The position numbers and the translations under genes were made by a program. Of a stretch of 64,000 nt of DNA, positions 1 to 7,306 are shown piece after piece. Every line of letters starts with the position of its first letter. The first letter of the stretch is position 1. The notes under the pieces were generated by a model. The model was not told the origin of the DNA. It saw nothing but the letters and a program-made list of their open reading frames with translations, and did not search any database. This DNA is from Planctomycetota bacterium (GTDB lineage Bacteria; Planctomycetota; UBA8742; UBA2392), in the NCBI GenBank assembly GCA_020425605.1, contig JAGQRH010000002.1, positions 1 to 64,000 of the forward strand, in the 5' to 3' direction.

Positions 1-130
1 AAAACAGCAATTGCTTGTCTCAAGGACTCACGAAGCGTGGTACTACAGCGATAACTAGACACCATGATCATAGCCTTTCAGGGACCCAAAATCCTGACGT
101 AGTTGTCTACAAAGGTTGAAAAGGTAGCTA

Positions 131-144
131 AAAAGGGGTCAGGC
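131..144 (+). repeat. half copy of the GGGGTCAGGC palindromic repeat
   Basis: AAAAGGGGTCAGGC is identical to the left arm of the two complete palindromes at 326-374 and 1104-1145, but no right arm follows. It looks like a decayed or partial copy. The surrounding 1-449 carries no gene I can support; short open frames there lack coding signs. Confidence 0.6.
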
Positions 145-325
145 TACTTGTGAAGGCCCTAGTTATGTGGGTGTACAGCCTTTTGTTGTTCCGCAGTGTG
201 CTGGGATTGATCCGGCCGTAGTTGTCGCCAGTCGATCAAACGGGGCAACGGCCGGGCGGTTGTTTCCCATGGGCCCAGCGACTACGCCGCGTTTCTGCGG
301 ATGCTCTCACTGGGCTGCAAGCACG

Positions 326-374
326 GCGAAAAGGGGTCAGGCACCTCCTTCGTCGGAGCCAGACCCCTTTTCGC
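326..374. repeat. palindromic intergenic repeat, complete copy
   Basis: A perfect 13-bp inverted repeat (GCGAAAAGGGGTC at 326-338, GACCCCTTTTCGC at 362-374) encloses a partly paired centre in which AGGCACC faces GGAGCC. The same arms and inner AGGCACC recur at 1104-1145, and a half copy lies at 131-144. Three copies within 1.2 kb mark a dispersed REP-like family. The A and T runs at the stem base could also let it stop transcription. Confidence 0.75.
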
Positions 375-449
375 GGGCGGTTGTCGCCATCGCCCGGATT
401 TGTCGCGTGGCCTTTTATGCTGGTCTGGTCTTTTGAACCGGAGATCAGC

Positions 450-881
450 ATGTCTACAGAAACGATGTCGTCGTCAGGCAGCGTGGAGCCGCGCAGGCAG
501 CTCAGCAACCAGCGCGCGCTGGAGATCATGAACGATGCGGCCTGCCTGCTGGGTGAGTTCTTCGCCTGCGCCCGCCGCGCCGTGCAGCAGGTCGAGCCCG
601 CGCTGCTGGCCAAAGTCCTGAAAGAAGAGCCGGCCGAAACGCCGCTCGACCCCGAGCCCACCCGCCGCCCGCGCGGGCGCACGCACCCGCTGATGGCGCT
701 GTTCCAGATGGCCATCAAGGGCTCGCAGGTGATGACCCGCCTCGCGGCCTGGACGAACCCGGAGCTGATGCCCGGCCCGGACGGCGGCGGCCGAAGCATG
801 GACGCGGCCGCGCGCTCCGCGCAGGGGATGATGGAAGGGCTGGAAAAGATGATGGCGGGGATGAACCTGCCGGCTTCGTAG
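450..881 (+). CDS. hypothetical protein, 143 aa
   Basis: I do not recognise this protein. The open frame extends upstream, but the ATG at 450 has a GGAG motif at about 439-442 with suitable spacing, and the upstream extension would cross the palindromic repeat. The product has an N-terminal polar stretch, a helical middle (about residues 25-60, rich in Ala and Cys), a proline/arginine-rich linker near residues 65-80 and a C-terminal Met-rich helix ending in Gly-Met-Asn-Leu. There is no signal peptide or membrane span. It stands alone between repeats, with no operon partner. It could be a small DNA- or protein-binding factor, but nothing in the sequence shows this. Confidence 0.5.
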   Translation: MSTETMSSSGSVEPRRQLSNQRALEIMNDAACLLGEFFACARRAVQQVEPALLAKVLKEEPAETPLDPEPTRRPRGRTHPLMALFQMAIKGSQVMTRLAAWTNPELMPGPDGGGRSMDAAARSAQGMMEGLEKMMAGMNLPAS

Positions 882-884
882 GCC

Positions 885-997
885 AACCGCGAAGGACCGC
901 GAAGAAAGTCAAAGGCCGCAACCCCGGCCCGTGTTGTGGTTTGGCGTGGGAGCGAGTGAGCATTCAAGTTTGCAGTTCTTGGCGGTACTTCGCGGCG
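885..997. repeat. imperfect inverted repeat, GCGAAGGACCGCGAAG type
   Basis: The 20-nt segment at 885-904 (AACCGCGAAGGACCGCGAAG) is matched in reverse complement at 16 of 20 positions by 978-997, and a further related unit follows to about 1007. The unit is internally repetitive (GCGAAG twice). It follows the 450-881 gene directly and fills most of a gene-free interval (882-1154). Its role is unknown. Confidence 0.5.
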
Positions 998-1103
998 CTT
1001 GGCGGTCCATCGCATTGCAGAGAGGAGGCGCGCTAATGCACAGAACCCGGGGTTGCCCCCGGGCCCTGGCTTGTGGCGAGTGATGAAACACACCTAATGA
1101 TTT

Positions 1104-1145
1104 GCGAAAAGGGGTCAGGCACCCTGCGGGAGCCAGACCCCTTTT
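1104..1145. repeat. palindromic intergenic repeat, second complete copy
   Basis: AAAAGGGGTC (1107-1116) pairs perfectly with GACCCCTTTT (1136-1145), and the inner AGGCACC and GGAGCC repeat the copy at 326-374. It lies 9 nt beyond the stop codon of the minus-strand thiolase gene and, read on that strand, ends in a T run, so it may double as that gene's terminator. Confidence 0.7.
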
Positions 1146-1154
1146 GACGCATCG

Positions 1155-2336
1155 CTACAGCATCTCGATGCTGACCGCGACCGCGTTGCCGCCGCCGAGG
1201 CAGAGGCCTGCGAGCCCCTTCTTCAGCTTGCGGGCTTTAAGCGCATGCAGCAGGGTGACCAACAGGCGTGAGCCGCTGCTGCCGATCGGGTGGCCGAGTG
1301 CCACGGCGCCGCCGTTGACGTTCAGCTTTTCGGGGTCGATCTTCAGTGTGCGCTGCAACGCGACCGCGGCCACGGAGAACGCCTCGTTCAGCTCGATCAG
1401 GTCATAGGCGTTGACGTTCACGCCGGTTTTCTTCTCGAGGTTTTTCACGGCCTCGACCGGCGCCATCATGACCCATTTCGGCTCAACGCCGCCGGTGGCA
1501 TAGCCGGTGATGCGGGCGAGCGGCTTGACGCCCAGCTCAGAGACACTGTCCTCGGCGCAGATCAGCAGTGCGGATGCGCCGTCGTTGATGCTGCTGGCGT
1601 TGGCGGCCGTGACAGTGCCGTCTTTTTTGAAGGCGGGGCGCAACTTGCCGAGCGATTCGACGGTGTTGTCGGCACGGGGGCCTTCGTCTGTGTCGAAGAC
1701 GGTGACCTCGCCCTTGCGGCCCTTGATCTCGATCGGCGAGATCTCGGCCTTGAAGCGACCCTCGGCGATGGCCCTGGATGCGCGCTGGTGTGACTGCACG
1801 GCAAACGCGTCCTGGTCTTCGCGCGTCACTTTGTATTCGTCGGCCACCAGCTCGCCGGTGATGCCCATGTGGAAGTCGTTGTACTTGTCCCACAGGCCGT
1901 CATGGATCATCAGGTCCACCAGTTCGGCGTGGCCGAGGCGAACGCCGCCACGCGCTTTGGGAATCGCGTACGGCGTGTTGGTCATGCTTTCCATGCCGCC
2001 GGCGATGATGGCCTGGGCGTCGCCCGCGCGGATGGCCTGGGCTGCGAGTGCGACGGACTTCAGACCGCTTCCGCAGACCTTGTTGACGGTAAAGGCCGGC
2101 GTCTTGTCGGGCAGACCCCCGTACAGCGCGGCCTGGCGCGCGGGGTTCTGGCCGAGGTAGGCCTGGAGCACGTTGCCCATGATGACTTCGTCGATCTTGT
2201 CGGGCTTGATGCCTGAGCGCTCGACGATGGACTTCACGACATGGGCGCCGAGCTCGGTAGCGGTGAGCGGCGCAAGGGTTCCCTGGAACTTGCCGGTGGC
2301 TGTGCGGACGGCTTCGCAAATGACTGCGTTCTTCAT
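1155..2336 (-). CDS. acetyl-CoA C-acetyltransferase (thiolase)
   Basis: The 393-aa product is a full-length thiolase, the usual size for the cytosolic biosynthetic/degradative family. It condenses two acetyl-CoA, or cleaves acetoacetyl-CoA. The N-terminal thiolase domain carries the nucleophilic Cys88 in NKVCGSGLKS. The C-terminal domain has NEAF, GGAVALGHPIG with the catalytic His349, and the second active-site Cys379 in CLGGGNA. The gene stands alone and is transcribed away from the ECF sigma gene, with a 276-nt shared upstream region holding a perfect palindrome. Whether it acts in fatty-acid breakdown, mevalonate-type synthesis or polyester formation cannot be told from context, so I give no symbol. 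Confidence 0.93.
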   Translation of the reverse strand: MKNAVICEAVRTATGKFQGTLAPLTATELGAHVVKSIVERSGIKPDKIDEVIMGNVLQAYLGQNPARQAALYGGLPDKTPAFTVNKVCGSGLKSVALAAQAIRAGDAQAIIAGGMESMTNTPYAIPKARGGVRLGHAELVDLMIHDGLWDKYNDFHMGITGELVADEYKVTREDQDAFAVQSHQRASRAIAEGRFKAEISPIEIKGRKGEVTVFDTDEGPRADNTVESLGKLRPAFKKDGTVTAANASSINDGASALLICAEDSVSELGVKPLARITGYATGGVEPKWVMMAPVEAVKNLEKKTGVNVNAYDLIELNEAFSVAAVALQRTLKIDPEKLNVNGGAVALGHPIGSSGSRLLVTLLHALKARKLKKGLAGLCLGGGNAVAVSIEML

Positions 2337-2483
2337 CGGTGTCTCGGCTCCGGATCGGTGGAAAACGGCAATGTATCAATCTGCCTAACGGATGGGGGGA
2401 GCGAAAACGTCCCGGAGGGCTTGGTGTGGGCTTCGGCACGATTCAGATAGCTTGAAGTCTAAAGCGGAGAGATTTGTCCTGAA

Positions 2484-2497
2484 TGACCGCTCGGTCA
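2484..2497. promoter_or_regulatory. operator-like perfect palindrome TGACCG-CT-CGGTCA
   Basis: A 6-2-6 perfect inverted repeat sits in the divergent region between the thiolase and ECF sigma genes. Read on the minus strand, TTGACC of the palindrome resembles a -35 box, so a bound repressor could cover the thiolase promoter. The form resembles sites of TetR-family repressors, but no such regulator is encoded in this window. The rest of 2337-2612 holds no gene. Confidence 0.4.
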
Positions 2498-2612
2498 ACT
2501 TTTTTGTGTTTGCGGGCGGATTTTGGTGTGATTGCTCACGTAAAGGGAGTATTAATGAACTCACCAGACGGTTAGTCAGCGATGTAGATGCGCTTAGACA
2601 AAGGACTCATAG

Positions 2613-3206
2613 ATGATTAGTGAGATCAGGCAAGTCAGCACACGCCGCGACCGAAACGCTTTCGAAGAAGCAGCTCTGCCACTCATGGATTACCTATTCT
2701 TCAAAGCGCTTAAACTGACAAGAAATCATAACGACGCAGAGGACCTGGTTCAGGACACCTACGCGTTGGGTTTGCGCAAGTTCAATATGTACGAGGCGGG
2801 AACCAACCTGAAGGCGTGGCTGGCACGGCTTCAGTTCAACCTCTACATCTCCCAGTATCGCCGCCGCACCAAGCGGCCGGACGGCGCAAGCATCGCCGGC
2901 ATGGAAGACACGGTCAGGGACCGCAGCCACGTCAAGGACGACACCGAATTGATGGAGATGCTGCCCTCAGACCTGGCCCACAATGACGAGTTCATGCACC
3001 GTCTGCCTCGCGAAGTGCGTGAGGGGCTGTCGGTGATGGACGAACGCTATCGGGATGTCCTTCTGATGAACGTCGTGGGCGAGCGCAGCTACAAGGACAT
3101 TGCCGAGAGCCTGAGCGTTCCGGTCGGCACAGTGATGTCGCGCCTGTCGCGCGCAAAGGCGTTCCTGCGCAGCTACTTCGACGTACATGAACCGAGCGCG
3201 GCCTAG
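2613..3206 (+). CDS. ECF-type RNA polymerase sigma factor
   Basis: The 197-aa product has the two-domain layout of extracytoplasmic-function sigma factors. Region 2 lies at about residues 20-85 (NHNDAEDLVQDTYALGLRKF, then NLKAWLARLQFNLYIS and an RRR stretch for -10 recognition). Region 4 lies at about 130-190 (MDERYRDVLLMNVVGERSYK, then the helix-turn-helix SVPVGTVMSRLSRAKAFLR). An AAGGA motif at 2601-2605 supports the ATG. There is no adjacent anti-sigma factor with a membrane span; the next gene is a methyltransferase-like protein 47 nt downstream. Regulation by phosphorylation or by a distant anti-sigma is therefore possible but unproven. Confidence 0.9.
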   Translation: MISEIRQVSTRRDRNAFEEAALPLMDYLFFKALKLTRNHNDAEDLVQDTYALGLRKFNMYEAGTNLKAWLARLQFNLYISQYRRRTKRPDGASIAGMEDTVRDRSHVKDDTELMEMLPSDLAHNDEFMHRLPREVREGLSVMDERYRDVLLMNVVGERSYKDIAESLSVPVGTVMSRLSRAKAFLRSYFDVHEPSAA

Positions 3207-3225
3207 CGCATACTTCACTTTCTAA

Positions 3226-3267
3226 ATGGGGTCGTCCGTGCTAACAGGCACGCATGGACGACCCCAT
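3226..3267 (+). promoter_or_regulatory. hairpin spanning the start codon of the next gene
   Basis: ATGGGGTCGTCC (3226-3237) pairs perfectly with GGACGACCCCAT (3256-3267), and GTGC (3238-3241) can pair with GCAC (3248-3251). The ATG of the following methyltransferase-like gene (3254) and its only purine-rich upstream motif lie inside the structure. It begins 19 nt after the sigma factor stop codon. It may be a gene-end hairpin, a translation control element, or both. There is no T run after it. Confidence 0.55.
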
Positions 3268-3859
3268 CAGCATTAGTCAGCGGACGTTCGATCGTCTGGC
3301 CGAGGCAGCGCTGCAAGAAAGTGATGCAGATGAGCCCGAGGACGAGCGGGACAGGGTCGAAGCGTTCCTGATGCGAACCGGGCGTCCTGTTCCGAATGTC
3401 GTGGTGCTGGGGCAGAAACTTGCGATGCGATGCCGCCAGATTGAAGAGCTTGGCGGCTCGGCCGTCGGCGTGGACGGCGGTGGCTTCGTGGTTGAGCTGG
3501 CACGGAGACGCTATCCCGGTGGGAACTTCCAGCGCGGCGACCTGCGCAAACTGCCGGTGGAGACCAATGCCTTCGACGGCGTCTGGTCCGGGTCGACGAT
3601 CGCCAACATCCCGCGAGCCGAGATTGCGAAGGCGATGCAGTCAATGCATGACGCGCTCAGGCCGGGCGGGCTTCTTTACGTGCGCCTGCCCCTCGGCGAC
3701 GACGAGGGGTTTCAGGAGACCGGGCATGGCCCCGTCTACACGGTCCGCTGGGACGCCGAGCAGTTCTGCCAGGCCGTCAGTGCGCTGGATTTCTCGATGT
3801 TGGATCAACAGCCCGTGGGAGACAGCGAACTGGCAATGATCTTCCGGCGCGAGTACTAG
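3254..3859 (+). CDS. class I SAM-dependent methyltransferase-like protein
   Basis: The 201-aa product has a Rossmann-type methyltransferase pattern: a first strand VVVLG, the acidic strand end AVGVDGG, the GDLRKLPVE motif II region, FDGVWSGSTI, and LRPGGLLYVRLP typical of UbiE/type-11 enzymes. The usual glycine-rich motif I is degenerate (LGQKLAMRC), so SAM binding may be weak or altered. The first 45 residues are acidic and probably a flexible arm. The start codon is buried in a hairpin, and translation may be controlled. It follows the ECF sigma gene and precedes rsmG by 9 nt, so a three-gene transcript is plausible. The substrate is unknown. Confidence 0.65.
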   Translation: MDDPISISQRTFDRLAEAALQESDADEPEDERDRVEAFLMRTGRPVPNVVVLGQKLAMRCRQIEELGGSAVGVDGGGFVVELARRRYPGGNFQRGDLRKLPVETNAFDGVWSGSTIANIPRAEIAKAMQSMHDALRPGGLLYVRLPLGDDEGFQETGHGPVYTVRWDAEQFCQAVSALDFSMLDQQPVGDSELAMIFRREY

Positions 3860-3868
3860 CGCGCGGGC

Positions 3869-4519
3869 GTGCATCCCGGCTACAGTTGGCGCGTGAAACC
3901 CGAGAATTTCGAGTTGTTGCAGACCGGGCTGAAGGCCCTTGAGCTGAAGCCGCCGAAGGGCGCGCTGGAGAGGCTCGTTGGCTACCACGACTACCTGCTT
4001 GAGTACAACCAGAACGTGAACCTTACCGGCTTTCGCGATGAGCGTGAGTCCGTCATCAAGAATCTGCTGAACTCGCTGGCACCCTGGCGCTACATTGACG
4101 CGTCAAGAGCTACGGCCGACATCGGTAGCGGTGGAGGCATGCCGGGCATTCCGCTGGCGATCGCGCTGGGCATGGAACGGCTCGCGCTCGTCGAGACCAA
4201 GAACAAGAAGTGCGAGTTCTTGCGGATCGCCTGCCGGCGATATGTACCAAAGGTTGAGGTGCTCCAGCAGGATGCTCACGAGATCCGCCGCAGCTTCGGA
4301 CAGGTCGTGAGCATCGCCTACGGCACGCTCGACAAACTGGTCCAGGCCACCACGCACATGCGTGCGCCGGGTAGTCGTATACTCGCCTGGAAGGGCCGTC
4401 TCGAATCTGTCCAAGCGGAGATCGAGGCCTGCACGGGTCGCTTCCGCAAATGGAAAGTCGAGCCGTTTGAAGTGCCCGAACTCGACGCGCAGCGCCACCT
4501 CTGCATCCTGCAGGTGTGA
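3869..4519 (+). CDS. rsmG: 16S rRNA (guanine-527-N7)-methyltransferase RsmG
   Basis: RsmG (GidB) methylates N7 of G527 in 16S rRNA. The 216-aa product is of family length, with the N-terminal helical part ending in NVNLTGFRDE, the SAM-binding motif ATADIGSGGGMPGIPLAI at about residues 87-104, VETKNKKCEFL, and a central QQDAHEI. A GTG at 3869 gives the longest frame; a second GTG at 3893 would remove eight residues and begins with a more typical N-terminus. Neither has a clear ribosome-binding site. It lies 9 nt after the methyltransferase-like gene, which suggests coupling. The usual partner genes mnmG, parA and parB are not in this window. Confidence 0.88.
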   Translation: MHPGYSWRVKPENFELLQTGLKALELKPPKGALERLVGYHDYLLEYNQNVNLTGFRDERESVIKNLLNSLAPWRYIDASRATADIGSGGGMPGIPLAIALGMERLALVETKNKKCEFLRIACRRYVPKVEVLQQDAHEIRRSFGQVVSIAYGTLDKLVQATTHMRAPGSRILAWKGRLESVQAEIEACTGRFRKWKVEPFEVPELDAQRHLCILQV

Positions 4520-4525
4520 GTGAAT

Positions 4526-5236
4526 CTAGCCCAAAGTGTGGCCGCCATAGGCGAGCGGACGGGCGATGATGAGGATTACGATCAGCACCATCAGCGCAGC
4601 GACGAGGCCGTGGAAGGCGTTGTACTTTGCGCGAGTGTCACCGCGCCCGAGCTTGCGTCCAGCCATGATTCCGCCCACCAGCCCACCTATTGCTCCCGCA
4701 TAGCCGATGAATCGCGATGCCGGGCCTACCCCGAGGCTCGCGAGTGCCAGCCACACCAGCAGGTTGGCAACCAGTGCAAAACCAATCCCCAGCAACGTTG
4801 GGAGGCCCCAGCTGCCTCTGGCCGGTTCGTTGCGCGCAATGCGATAGATCTGAGCCCCAAGCCAGAAGTCGCAAAAGATGAGAAGCAACGCAGAAACCAG
4901 TTTGACGTGAAATGTGATGTACCAGTACGACGGATCACCATCCCATGTTGGCAGACCATTCACCTGCCTCGGCGACAGGTATGTCCCCAGCGTAGTCGCC
5001 GGATCGGCGCCTGGCATGCCTACACCGTGCAGCATCATGAGCCCGACAGCGAGAACCACCAGCCCGGCCGGCGACGACAGGTTCCAGCTTCGCTTAAGCC
5101 AGCGTGCAAGTGATTCGCGAGCGGCATCCGGCTGGTCAGCCATGTAGGCCATGACGCGCGGGGTCACCATCAAGTGGGCGAGCCAAATGAACAGTGCGAT
5201 GAGGTGAATCGTGATGAGCCACGGGTTTGCTGTCAT
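4526..5236 (-). CDS. HemJ-like multi-span membrane protein
   Basis: The 236-aa product has five or six membrane spans. The N-terminus ITIHLIALFIWLAHLMVTPR, then WNLSSPAGLVVLAVGLMML and FHVKLVSALLLIF, follow the pattern of HemJ/CopD-type proteins, in which a His in the first span, a Pro-Arg and a His-Val-Lys motif are characteristic. HemJ oxidises protoporphyrinogen IX in haem synthesis. The protein is longer than typical HemJ (about 140-180 aa) because of a C-terminal extension with two further spans. I chose the ATG at 5236 because the open frame upstream reaches only a TTG. It converges on rsmG with 6 nt between stop codons. Assignment to HemJ proper is moderate; a related haem or copper membrane protein is possible. 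Confidence 0.55.
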   Translation of the reverse strand: MTANPWLITIHLIALFIWLAHLMVTPRVMAYMADQPDAARESLARWLKRSWNLSSPAGLVVLAVGLMMLHGVGMPGADPATTLGTYLSPRQVNGLPTWDGDPSYWYITFHVKLVSALLLIFCDFWLGAQIYRIARNEPARGSWGLPTLLGIGFALVANLLVWLALASLGVGPASRFIGYAGAIGGLVGGIMAGRKLGRGDTRAKYNAFHGLVAALMVLIVILIIARPLAYGGHTLG

Positions 5237-5273
5237 GCCCGCGCAATCTATCGCGAGCGGCAGGGCAGACAAG

Positions 5274-5633
5274 TCAGGACGTGGATCCCGAAGGCTTGTC
5301 GTATTTGGGGGTGGCGTTGGGGTTCAACAGGGTGCTCTCGCCCTTGCGGCGTCCGCGATCTGAGCGATCAAAATGGGCGGCGGGTGGTTGCACGGTCGGT
5401 GCGTGCCAGTCGTTTCGAGTGATGCAAAACTCGTTAACACAATGATCGAGCGCTTCGCCCAGCGTCTCGAACCACTGCTGTAGCATCATGTCCGCGAGTT
5501 CTTCGAATCCTTCGCCCGCTGCTTCGTCGTTCCAGCCAAGCAGTACGTAGCCGCGCTTGTTGTCCCCCTCCAGCGAGAAATGCCGGAACGGAAGCTGCAG
5601 GTCAGGCGGACAGTCGTACGAAAACCGGATCAT
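5274..5633 (-). CDS. hypothetical protein, 119 aa
   Basis: I recognise no family. The protein has a compact N-terminal part with alternating aromatic and charged residues (SYDCPPDLQLPFRHF, GYVLLGWNDEAA), a probable amphipathic helix at about residues 40-70 including LQQWFETLGEALDHCVNEFC, and a polar, basic C-terminal tail from about residue 85. No signal peptide or membrane span is visible. It lies 37 nt upstream of the HemJ-like gene on the same strand and may be co-transcribed with it. Confidence 0.55.
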   Translation of the reverse strand: MIRFSYDCPPDLQLPFRHFSLEGDNKRGYVLLGWNDEAAGEGFEELADMMLQQWFETLGEALDHCVNEFCITRNDWHAPTVQPPAAHFDRSDRGRRKGESTLLNPNATPKYDKPSGSTS

Positions 5634-5728
5634 GGTGGCTGCTTGGTCGCGTTTTCGGCGACGCTAGTTCCCTGCACAGAGCTTACAAGCGCATAGTGTG
5701 CACAATGTCGGCAAATCCGGGAAGGACC

Positions 5729-6571
5729 CTACAAAGTACGCAGGAAGTGCGCGGCGGCAGCCTCGGTGGCCTGCTCAAGGGCAGGAGTCACACCGCCAAA
5801 GGGGTGCGCTGCGCCGAAGGTGTGACCGGTATCTTCAATCGTGAGCATCCGCGCATTGTCACCCGCGCGATCCAGCAGGTCGTGCGCTTCTTCAAGCGGA
5901 ACGGTCTCGTCTGCGCTGCCCTGGACGATTAGCCAGGGCGTGCGGATCTTTGCTGCGGCCGCCTGGATGTCGAATGCGTCACCGTGCTGTTCCAACTCAT
6001 CGAAGAACTCACGCCCGATCGGCATGATCTGGCCCGTTCGGCCATTCTCGATCGGGACATGGCCGAGCGACTTCAGCGCCAGCTCGACGGCTTCCTGGGG
6101 AATTCGATTGGCGCGATTGACACCCGCGAAGGTGACGATGCTGCGCACGCGCGGATCTTTGGCGGCCATCAAGAGCGCCAGCCCGCCGCCCATGCTGTGG
6201 CCGAGCATGCCGAGGCGTGCAGGATTGGGCTTGGCCTTGTCGGTCAGCAGCCCGTGCTGCGCCGCGTCGATCACCTGCTGCGCATCAAAGAGGCGCTTGC
6301 TCCAGGTGTCGCGCTCGAACAGGTCCAGGCGCTCGAAGGTTTCCGGGTTGTCACCGACGCCGTTATGCGACAGGTTCATCACTGCCGCTGCAAGCCCGCG
6401 ATCCGCCAATGCGCGCCCGAGCCAAGGGAAAAAACCCCAGTCCTTGAAGCCCTTGAAGCCGTGTATGACGATGACGAGCGGAGGCTGCTCGACGTCTGGC
6501 AGATAGATGTCGCCGGTCAGGCGTGCACCGTCAGCACCCTTTAGAGTGAAGCGATCTTCGGGACTATTCAT
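5729..6571 (-). CDS. alpha/beta-hydrolase (serine hydrolase)
   Basis: The 280-aa product is a single-domain alpha/beta hydrolase. VIVIHGFKGFKDW near residue 35 supplies the oxyanion-hole HG motif. GHSMGGGLA near residue 123 contains the nucleophile serine. ADETVPLEEA holds the catalytic acid, and DTGHTFG the histidine. Architecture and length resemble the dienelactone hydrolase/YkfB-like cytosolic esterase-peptidase group; the substrate is unknown. Its start overlaps the end of scpB by 8 nt, so the two are probably translationally coupled. There is no signal peptide. Confidence 0.85.
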   Translation of the reverse strand: MNSPEDRFTLKGADGARLTGDIYLPDVEQPPLVIVIHGFKGFKDWGFFPWLGRALADRGLAAAVMNLSHNGVGDNPETFERLDLFERDTWSKRLFDAQQVIDAAQHGLLTDKAKPNPARLGMLGHSMGGGLALLMAAKDPRVRSIVTFAGVNRANRIPQEAVELALKSLGHVPIENGRTGQIMPIGREFFDELEQHGDAFDIQAAAAKIRTPWLIVQGSADETVPLEEAHDLLDRAGDNARMLTIEDTGHTFGAAHPFGGVTPALEQATEAAAAHFLRTL

Positions 6572-7274
6572 CGGAATCGTTGGTGTCCGGTGCGGAGATT
6601 TCCGCCTGCTCTATCTCCGCTTCTTCCTCGTCGCCGTCGTCGGCCGGCGCAGCGAGGTCACCTTCGCTCGGAAGCTCGCTGATGCTGCGCAGCCCAAAGG
6701 CGCGCAGGAACTCGGCTGTTGTGCCGTACAGCGCCGGGCTGCCCGGCTTGCTGGTGTCGCGCTTGGCGACCTTGACCAGGCCGCGATCCAGCAAGTTGCG
6801 CACGAGGTGGTCGCTGCCCGCACCCCGGATATTCTCAAGCTCGCCGCGGCCGAGGGGCTGTTTGTAGGCGATGATCGCCAGCGCCTCGAGTGTGGCCGGT
6901 GACAGCTTCTGCGCCTCGCGCTCGCGCACCAGTTGTTGCAGCAGCGCGTCGTGGTCGGGCCGCGTTGTCAGCTGGAAGCCTTTGGCAAGCTCCTGAAGCG
7001 TAAACGCGCTGCCGAATTCGTCGTAGCGCTTCTGCAGCAGCTCAAGCGCCTGGTTGACGGGAATGACGCTTGTCAGGCCAACCAACTCCGCAAGCCGTCG
7101 TGTTGAAACCGGCCGGCTGTGCACGAACAGCAATGCTTCCAGCTTTGCAGCGAGCGTGTCCTGCGGCAAAGCCGAGCCCGCGATGACGTCGCCGGCGGCA
7201 GTGGCGTCGTCGACGCCCTCGTCCTCGGGCCCCGGCTGGTAGCTCTGCTCGGTTGTCGGTTCTTGTCCGGCCAT
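6564..7274 (-). CDS. scpB: segregation and condensation protein ScpB
   Basis: ScpB is the kleisin-associated winged-helix subunit that works with ScpA and SMC in chromosome compaction. The 236-aa product has the two winged-helix repeats: LEALLFVHSRPVSTRRLAELVGL-type start at about residue 43, FQLTTRPDHDALLQQLV, and the diagnostic LSPATLEALAIIAYKQPLGR and IRGAGSDHLVRNLLDRGLV. The N-terminal 40 residues and the C-terminal 35 residues are acidic and probably disordered. scpA is not in the window, which is unusual because the two often adjoin. The gene lies between the parvulin pair and the hydrolase in a minus-strand run. Confidence 0.92.
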   Translation of the reverse strand: MAGQEPTTEQSYQPGPEDEGVDDATAAGDVIAGSALPQDTLAAKLEALLFVHSRPVSTRRLAELVGLTSVIPVNQALELLQKRYDEFGSAFTLQELAKGFQLTTRPDHDALLQQLVREREAQKLSPATLEALAIIAYKQPLGRGELENIRGAGSDHLVRNLLDRGLVKVAKRDTSKPGSPALYGTTAEFLRAFGLRSISELPSEGDLAAPADDGDEEEAEIEQAEISAPDTNDSDE

Positions 7275-7306
7275 GCTGGGTTTCTAGTCGTGATGGGTCC
7301 TGTGCG

